Under the pieces are notes generated by a model, which saw nothing but the letters and a program-made list of their open reading frames with translations, was not told the DNA's origin and ran no database searches. DNA of 64,000 nt from Larix kaempferi (lineage: Eukaryota; Streptophyta; Pinopsida; Pinales; Pinaceae), in contig BSBM01000637.1 in NCBI GenBank assembly GCA_027924585.1, positions 5,518,001-5,582,000 of the forward strand. Reading direction: 5' to 3'. Made by a program: the position numbers and the translations under genes. Shown here in pieces: positions 57,563 through 64,000 of this stretch. How positions within the stretch are numbered: position 1 is the first letter of the stretch; every line of letters begins with the position of its first letter.

Positions 57563-59776
57563 ATGTCTCACCACACCAAGCTTGAGGATAAGCCTTAAGG
57601 AGCTGATAACTTCCGAGCTTGGAAGTATAGGATTGGGTTAATCCTGGAAGAGAATGAGTTGGACTCATATATAAAAGAAGACATCCCTATCCGAGAGGAT
57701 GAAGAGGCTAAGGTATTGCATAAGAAGAACTTGGTCAAGGCAAAGAGAATCATTGTTGATTCTATCAGAGACCATCTCATACCCCATGTGTTTTCTCTAA
57801 AGACACCCAAGGAGATGTTTGACTCTTTGACCAAGCTATTTGAAGGGAAGAACATAAATTGGAAGATGACCCTACGGAACCAATTGAAAGGAGTAAAGTT
57901 TCAGAATGGAGAAACCATTCAATCTTATTTTTCAAGGGTCTCCCAGATCAAGGAACAACTAGAAGCAGTGGATGAAATGGTGGAGAATGGTGAAGTGGTG
58001 ATGACCACTCTAAATGGCCTACCCAGGTCATGGGATTCCTTTATTCAAGGAATTTGTGCAAGGAAAAAGTTGATCTCCTTCAATAGATTACGGGAAGAAT
58101 GCTCTCAAGAAGAATCTAGGCTTGTGGCCCGAGAAGAAAAGATGGGAAATGAAGATCAAGATCTCACAACACATGCCAGGAAAGGCAAGTCCAAGAAGGA
58201 ATCATCTCATAACAAGAGATTCTCACACCACCATTATCATAAAGATAAGAAAGATCTCAGATGCTTCAATTGCAATGAGAAGGGACACTTTGTTTCAGAT
58301 TGTCCCAAGAAGAAAAAAGACAACAACAAAAACTTCAACAACAAGAAGAAGAATAACAAAAGAAGATATCATGCTCATGCTACCGAAGATGATGAACCCC
58401 CAAAGAAGAAGGCTAGGGAAGAAAGTGATAGTGATGATGACTCATCAAGTGAAGAAGAGTATGTTCTAATTTCTGCTCTCGCAGGTACCATCTCCCATGG
58501 TTGTAATGATTGGTTGATTGACAGTGGGGCTTCCAAACACATGATTGGGTTTAAGGAATATTTTGTGAATCTATCTGAACATGAATCACCCCATAAGGTG
58601 AAACTTGGGGATGATTATCAATACCCAATCAAAGGAAGTGGTGAAGCCTCCTACAACCTAGATTCTGGAAAATATTTGAAGATGAAAGAAGTCCTTTATG
58701 TACCCGGGATCAAGAAGAACTTACTCTCCATCTCTGCATTGGATGCAAAAGGTATAAGGGTTGCATTTGTGGATGGCCAAGTCCTAATGTGGCCAAAGGG
58801 AAAGAACATAGATGATGCAGTAGTGATTGGAGAGCAAGAAGGAGGTTTGTATAAATTGAAGGGACAACCTAAACATGCCATGGTACATGAATCCATGGAT
58901 CCAAGTGAACTTTGGCATAGAAGACTTGCTCATATGCACTATAGGGCACTTCCAATTGCAAACAAGGTTGTAGAGGGTCTTCCTGAAATCAAGACCAAAC
59001 ATGAAGGTGTTTGCAAAGGATGTGAAAAAGGTAAGAACATTAAGAAGGCTTTCCCAAGCAATGAAATCAAGGCAAAAGACATCCTGGAAATCATCCACTC
59101 AGATGTATGTGGTCCCATGTCATCCAGTTCTCTGAGTGGGTATGTTTACTATGTCTCATTTATTGATGACTTCTCGAGGAAGACTTGGGTATACTTCTTG
59201 AAGAACAAACATGAGGTGTTTGATAAGTTCAAGGAATTCAAAACCTTGATGGAGAATCAAACTGACAAGAAGATCAAAACATTCAGATCCGACAATGGTG
59301 GAGAATTCACCTCAGGTGACTTCAAGAAGCTTTGCAGTGATTCAGGGATTAAGAGGGAGTTGACTGCTCCTTATAATCCTCAACAGAATGGAGTTGCAGA
59401 AAGGAAGAACAGAACAATCATGGAAGCAGCAAGGGCAATGTTGCATGACCGGGATCTACCTATGCATCTATGGGCAGAAGCAACTAGAATAGCTGTATAT
59501 GTGCAGAACATAACACCCCACAAGATATTGGACAACAAAAATCCAGAAGAGATCTTTTCTGGTAAGAAACCTGAAGTCAGCCATCTCAGAATATTTGGTT
59601 GTCCAGTATACACTCATGTCCCAAAGGAAAAGAGGACCAAACTAGATCCTTCAGGAAAGAAGGGTGTCTTTGTGGGTTACAGTGAAAGCTCGAAGGCTTA
59701 CAAAATATACTTTCCATGGTTCAAGAATATTGATGTCAACAAGGATGTAACATTACCAAGACACTACCATGACTGA
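57563..59776 (+). pseudogene. Copia copy 2 Gag, protease and integrase
   Basis: ATG 57563 (MSHHTKLEDK) is followed by a TAA at 57596-57598, after which the frame is open for more than 720 codons. Domains: Gag (AWKYRIGLILEENELD, LTKLFEGKN), zinc knuckle CFNCNEKGHFVSDC at about 58264-58305, Lys/Asn-rich tract and acidic SDSDDDSSSEEE, protease WLIDSGASKHMIGF (about 58515), integrase zinc region ELWHRRLAH with CKGCEKGKN, core HSDVCGPMSS, SFIDDFSRKTWVYFL, FRSDNGGEFTS and NPQQNGVAERKNRTI. Catalytic D, D, E and protease DSG are all present. About 85 bp present in copy 1 are missing at about 59753, shifting the frame to a stop at 59774. Confidence 0.94.
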
Positions 59777-61535
59777 AGCAATTCCAGAAGTTATTCATGA
59801 GTTTGAAGATCTGCAAGAACCTGTAGATCCACCCCGTGAGGATAACTCTCACAAGAGGAAACCTGCATGGGCTAGAGAGCTCATTCAAGATGCAGAAATA
59901 TTTGGCATTCCAGAAGAAGAACACAGATTAAATAAGAGAGCCAGATCACATACCGGCTATGTTGCTTTACTCTGTGACATTATGAATAAAGAACCTTCCA
60001 GTTATGAAGAAGCAGCGGAAAAGAAAGAATGGAAGGATGCCATGGTTGAGGAATACCAATCAATAATGAAGAATGATGTTTGGGATGTTGTCCCAAGACC
60101 TAAAGAAAATTCTGTTGTGACTTCCAAATGGATCTACAAAATCAAGCATGCTGCAGATGGTAGTGTAGATAAATACAAAGCAAGATTTGTAGCTCGTGGC
60201 TTCTCTCAAAAAGAGGGAATAGATTATGAAGAAAATTTTGCACCTGTAGCCAGGTATACTTCCATCAGAACAGTACTTTCCCTGGCTGCAGCAATGAAAT
60301 GGAAAATACACTAGATGGATGTCAAGACTACTTTCTTGAATGGTGTAGTTGAAGAGGAAGTATATGTGGAGCAACCACTCGGTTTCGAAATACATGACAG
60401 GGAGTCATATGTGTGCAGATTGAAAAAAGCCTTGTATGGCTTGAAGCAAGCTCCCAGAACTTGGTATGGTAGGATGGACAGTTTCCTATCTAGTTTGGGC
60501 TTTACCAAGAGTAAAGCGGATTCCAACCTTTACTACAAGGTTGAGGAAGGGAATCCTGTGATTCTACTCCTGTATGTGGATGACTTATTTGTAACAGGAG
60601 ATGACAGATTGATTGCAGATACTAAGAGGAAGCTTGTTGTTGAGTTCGATATGAAAGATTTGGGAATGATGCATTATTTCCTAGGTATGGAGGTGTGGTA
60701 GAGTGCAGGTGGGATCTTCCTTGGTCAAGGGAAGTACACAGTGGATATCCTGAAGAGATTTGGGATGATGGATTGCAAGGCCATGGCCACACCTATGGAA
60801 TTGAATCTGAAGCTTCTATGTGATGCTTCATCTGAGCCGGTTGATGTCTCTATGTATCATTAGATGATTGGGTCCTTGATGTACCTGATGAACATGAGAC
60901 CGGATATTTGCTTTGCGGTGAACACATTGAGCCAGTTCCTGACGGATCCGAGGAGTGTTCACCTAGTTGCTGTAAAGCATGTTCTGAGGTACCTAAAGGG
61001 TACAGTGGATTATGGGCTCAAGTATGAAGCGAATCAAAAGTTTAACCTACAGGGCTATGTTGATTCAGATTGGGCTGGCAGTGCTGCAGATAGGAAGAGC
61101 ACAACTGTGTGCTGCTTCAGTATGGGATCAGGTGTGATATATTGGTTTAGCAGGAAGCAGTCCTGCGTAGCACTGAGTATAGCTGAGGCAGAGTATGTTG
61201 CAGCCTGTTCAGCTAGTTGTGAGGCAGTATGGCTATGGAAGCTACTGTCTGAGTTATTTGATCTCCCGTTGGATGCTACTGGTATCTTTTGTGATAACCA
61301 GAGTTGTCTGAAGCTGTCTGAGAACCCAGTGTTTCATGACAGGTTGAAACACATAGAGATCAAATATCACTATATCAGGGATATGGTGTAGAGAGGATCT
61401 GTGAAGCTCCTATACATTGTGACGGACGAGCAGATTGCCGATGTGCTGACGAAGCCACTAGCCAGGGTGAAGTTCGAGTACTTCAGGGAGAGGCTTGGTG
61501 TTCTTCAGATTGATGACACTTCGAGGAAGAAGTGA
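59769..61535 (+). pseudogene. Copia copy 2 reverse transcriptase and RNase H
   Basis: This continues the polyprotein in a new frame: [82 protein letters not shown] (catalytic YVDD), [45 protein letters not shown] (RNase H), SIAEAEYVAACSASCEAVWL, IFCDNQSCLKL and RLKHIEIKYHYIRDMV, then IADVLTKPLARVKFEYFRER to TGA 61533-61535. Only four in-frame stops interrupt it (60312, 60699, 60861, 61389). All are TAG, and copy 1 has CAG at the three of these it still contains. Confidence 0.94.
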
Positions 61536-61639
61536 TGGACACATTTGCTGAAGCCATTCCAAACATGTTGGAAGGAGGATCCTTCACATGGCTGTGGATG
61601 TAAGCGCTAGATGATGAGCATCAGGATGATGTTCTAGTT

Positions 61640-62060
61640 TCTGCTTTGTATGATCAGTTGGATCATTTATATATGTATGTATGAATCATGTTGGATGCTA
61701 GATATGATCAGTTGGATCATTTATATGTATATGTATGTACGCATCATGTTGGATGCTGGATATGATCAGTTGGATCATTTATATGTATGCACGCATCATG
61801 TTGGATGCTGGATATGATCGGTTGGATCATGTGTATGTATTTTGTATATGCATCATGTTGGATGCTTGGACCATGTATCTGTATATGTATCAGGTGGATA
61901 CATTGTATGATCAGGTAGATCATGTATGTTGATATGTATCATGTATTTGTATTTGTATCAGGTGGATACACTGTATGATCAGGTGGATCATGTATGATGA
62001 TATGTATCAGGTAGATACTTGGTATGCATTAGGTAGATGCATTGTATGATCAGGATGATC
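61640..62060 (+). repeat. Tandem repeat array A in the copia 3' region
   Basis: Units of 52-58 bp with TATGATCAGTTGGATCAT and CATCATGTTGGATGCTGG, then shorter, diverged GTATCAGGTGGATACA units. It corresponds to the 50 bp array of copy 1 (11840-12253, opposite strand). Confidence 0.88.
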
Positions 62061-62210
62061 ATGGATGATGAGATTCAGGATGTTGCTCCAGATGGCATGC
62101 AACAGGATGTTGCAGTGATGATGATCAAGATGATCATGTGTACATTAGGATGATGTATGGTGAGTATCAGGTTGATACTCTGTGGCCGTGGAACAAGCTG
62201 TGTAGATAAG

Positions 62211-62760
62211 CATGTAATTTGTGCCCTGGGAGATTTGCAGATAGTCTTTTGAGGTTTTTCCTATGGCATGTAATTTGTACCCTGGGATATATGGCAAATG
62301 CTCTTTCGAGGTTTTGCTTGGGAGGACATATAATTTGTGCCCTGGGAGATCTGCAGATAGTCTTTCGAGGTTTTTCCTATGGCATGTAATTTGTGCCCTG
62401 GGATATCTAGCAGATGCTCTTTCGAGGTTTTGTCCTATGGCATGTAATTTGTGCCCTGGGAGATCCGATAGGTTGAGTCGTGTGCTCGTAATCAGTCTTG
62501 GGATGCTCTTTCGAGGTTTTTCCATGACCACATGTAATTTGTGCCCTGGGAGATCTGATAGGTTGAGTCTTGTGCTCGTAATCAATCCTGGGATGCTCTT
62601 TCGAGGTTTTGTGGTGACCACATGTAATTTGTGCCCTGGGAGATCCAATAGGTTGAGCCTTATTCTCGTAATCAGTCCTGGGATTCTCTTTCGAGGTTTT
62701 GTGGTGGGGTCACATGTAATAAGTCCTGGAGATCTGGACAGGATGAAAAAGGCCTCAGAT
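62211..62760 (+). repeat. Tandem repeat array B in the copia 3' region
   Basis: CATGTAATTTGTGCCCTGGG recurs at 62211, 62267, about 62327, 62383, 62441, 62531, 62621 and (partly) 62713. The spacing is 56-60 bp for the first five, then about 90 bp for units that add GGTTGAGTCTTGTGCTCGTA. Copy 1 has only two diverged units (about 11200-11330). Both strands stay open for about 167 codons, which is spurious. Confidence 0.9.
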
Positions 62761-63032
62761 GCTCTTTAGGGTTCTTGCTAGTCAAGAGACTCTTTTAAGA
62801 TTTTGTGATGCACGTAATAAGTCCTGAGATTTCCACAGTATGGCCAGTGATGATGAAGACCTGCAGGTGGTGGGCCTAGATCCAGTATGAAAAAGGACTA
62901 GCTCTGTAGAAATTCCTATGACGATTAGAGTCAGATATTGGTTGAGATAGTAGCAGCAGTGACGATGATGATGACGATGATCCTGAGAAGAAGACTTGTC
63001 TAGCAGATCTGTGTCGAGAAATACCTTCCTAG

Positions 63033-63043
63033 TTAAGAGGGAG
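63033..63043 (+). promoter_or_regulatory. Copia copy 2 polypurine tract
   Basis: TTAAGAGGGAG directly before the 3' LTR. Confidence 0.92.
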
Positions 63044-63649
63044 TGTTGATGTATATGTAACTTTGGATTGTATTTCATCTATGTATTTTATATATATTTA
63101 TTGTACCCTTATTAGAGATGTGTTATTCCTCTATAAGGAAGTGTCGTCATGTGGATTGAAAAGTGTCGCAAGTGTGTGTACTTGCCGATGGGTTATTAGA
63201 CCACCATGTGTGGGGTCGGCCCTGAAATATATATTATATTGTGGATGTACCTAGCTAGACAAGTCGGCCCCATAAGGTCACTGGGAAAACAAGTTAGTAT
63301 AAATAGAGATCGGGAGATCTCTATTTTGATCATTTCGGAAAGTCACACTTCTCTCACTCAGAAAGTGGCGCACTAGTGAGGAGGAGGATCATCTGCTACT
63401 AGAAGACTATCTCAAGTGTATTTTGGTTGTACTTTGGTTGAGCCATTGCTCTCTCTATCTCTGAGGAATTTGTGGGGTTTTTCACCTTAGGGTTTTCCCC
63501 ACGGAAACTTTGTGTCTCTTGTCTCTCATGCTTTTGAGTCTTGTGATGCTTGTCATGCTTATTGTGATTGTTATGCATTGATATACTGTATATGTTATTC
63601 TCTCAGTAAAGATCCTAGAGTATTGTGAATTAATGCTCAAAATTTAACA
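63044..63649 (+). repeat. Copia copy 2, 3' LTR
   Basis: 606 bp, near-identical to 56397-56988 with an insertion of about 14 bp near 63080. It ends TTTAACA and is followed by TGAAC. Confidence 0.95.
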
Positions 63650-63654
63650 TGAAC

Positions 63655-64000
63655 ACTTAAGATGGTAGGTTTTCTTAACATAAATCTTGAATTCTTGGCC
63701 ATGGGCTTCACCAAACCCCAACCCAATCAGAAATAATGGGTTGGTGGCCATACAAGGTGATCCTATTTGGACATTTGAGTTCATGTTGAAAGAGAAGGAA
63801 AATTTACATAGATAACATGGCCATGTCCAGTCTTTTTACATAGATAGCATGTCCACATCAGAGAAAGGGGAAGTCAAAGTCTATATTTCACTCATAGTGT
63901 TATAGGTCAAATCTGCACTTCTCCGTCCTGTGATCACCTTGCCTTGTAGATCACACAAAATGACATAAAGGATGGAAGAGCTAGATTGCCTCAGATGATT
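63655..64000. other. Flank with a dispersed repeat, no gene recognised
   Basis: After the target site there is about 110 bp of unrecognised sequence. Next comes 63770-63872, shared with 55265-55375, then more unrecognised sequence to the window edge. Confidence 0.5.

Larger units (their letters stand above)
56397..63649 (+). mobile_element. Ty1/copia retrotransposon, copy 2
   Basis: 7253 bp bounded by TGTTGATG and TTTAACA, with the target duplication TGAAC at 56392-56396 and 63650-63654. LTRs are 56397-56988 and 63044-63649. They are nearly identical apart from a small indel of about 14 bp near 63085 and scattered changes, so the insertion is recent. Same family as 10411-17203: the proteins are collinear. 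It is longer because of larger 3' tandem arrays. One stop in gag, a deletion before reverse transcriptase and four CAG-to-TAG stops make it inactive. Confidence 0.96.

Noticed and set aside
62145-62769. Open frames of about 167 codons on both strands.
   Set aside because: Produced by tandem repeat array B, with no protein-like conservation with copy 1.

Overview
The window looks like intergenic DNA from a large, repeat-rich seed-plant genome. A conifer or another gymnosperm is plausible, but the sequence does not prove it. About 85 percent is identifiable transposable elements, and I see no intact host gene. Every retroelement gene carries stops or frameshifts, so coding entries are given as pseudogenes.

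Layout. 1-7100: AT-rich DNA with a degenerate SET-domain pseudogene (91-918, minus) and a possible tRNA-derived SINE (about 6247-6476). 7101-44546: a minus-strand Ty3/gypsy chromovirus with 2.5 kb LTRs, which hosts a stack of later insertions. A minus-strand Ty1/copia element (10411-17203, target duplication ATGAT) sits in its integrase gene. Its 5' LTR is split by a solo LTR of a related family (22998-43802, duplication CTTGG). That solo LTR is split by a plus-strand LTR element with no gag-pol (24484-43731, duplication CATAC). That element's only ORF is split by a 13.3 kb plus-strand gypsy element (28173-41498, duplication AAAAT). About 36 bp of a second chromovirus internal region follows the outer LTR (44547-44582), so the outer element is a truncated tandem array.

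44597-51076: a repeat of about 170 bp, then a CACTA-like DNA transposon on the minus strand. Its tnp2-type transposase is interrupted by a 416 bp solo LTR (49133-49548, duplication GAACC). 51077-56391: a possible first exon (51992-52052), a perfect 66 bp inverted repeat, a copia reverse-transcriptase relic, and duplicated non-coding blocks. 56397-63649: a second, younger copy of the 10411 copia family on the plus strand (duplication TGAAC). 63655-64000: unrecognised sequence with a repeat shared with 55.2 kb.

Most notable. (1) The 13.3 kb gypsy element has an ORF before gag, five zinc-knuckle-like motifs in gag, a second gag-like domain between protease and reverse transcriptase, and a coiled-coil ORF of about 960 codons after pol, preceded by its own TATA-like box. 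(2) The element it landed in has kept only a large accessory-type ORF. (3) Premature stops are repeatedly TAG where the sister copy has CAG, as expected from deamination of CHG-methylated cytosine. (4) The copia LTRs share a hairpin just after the TATA box, with compensatory changes between the two copies.
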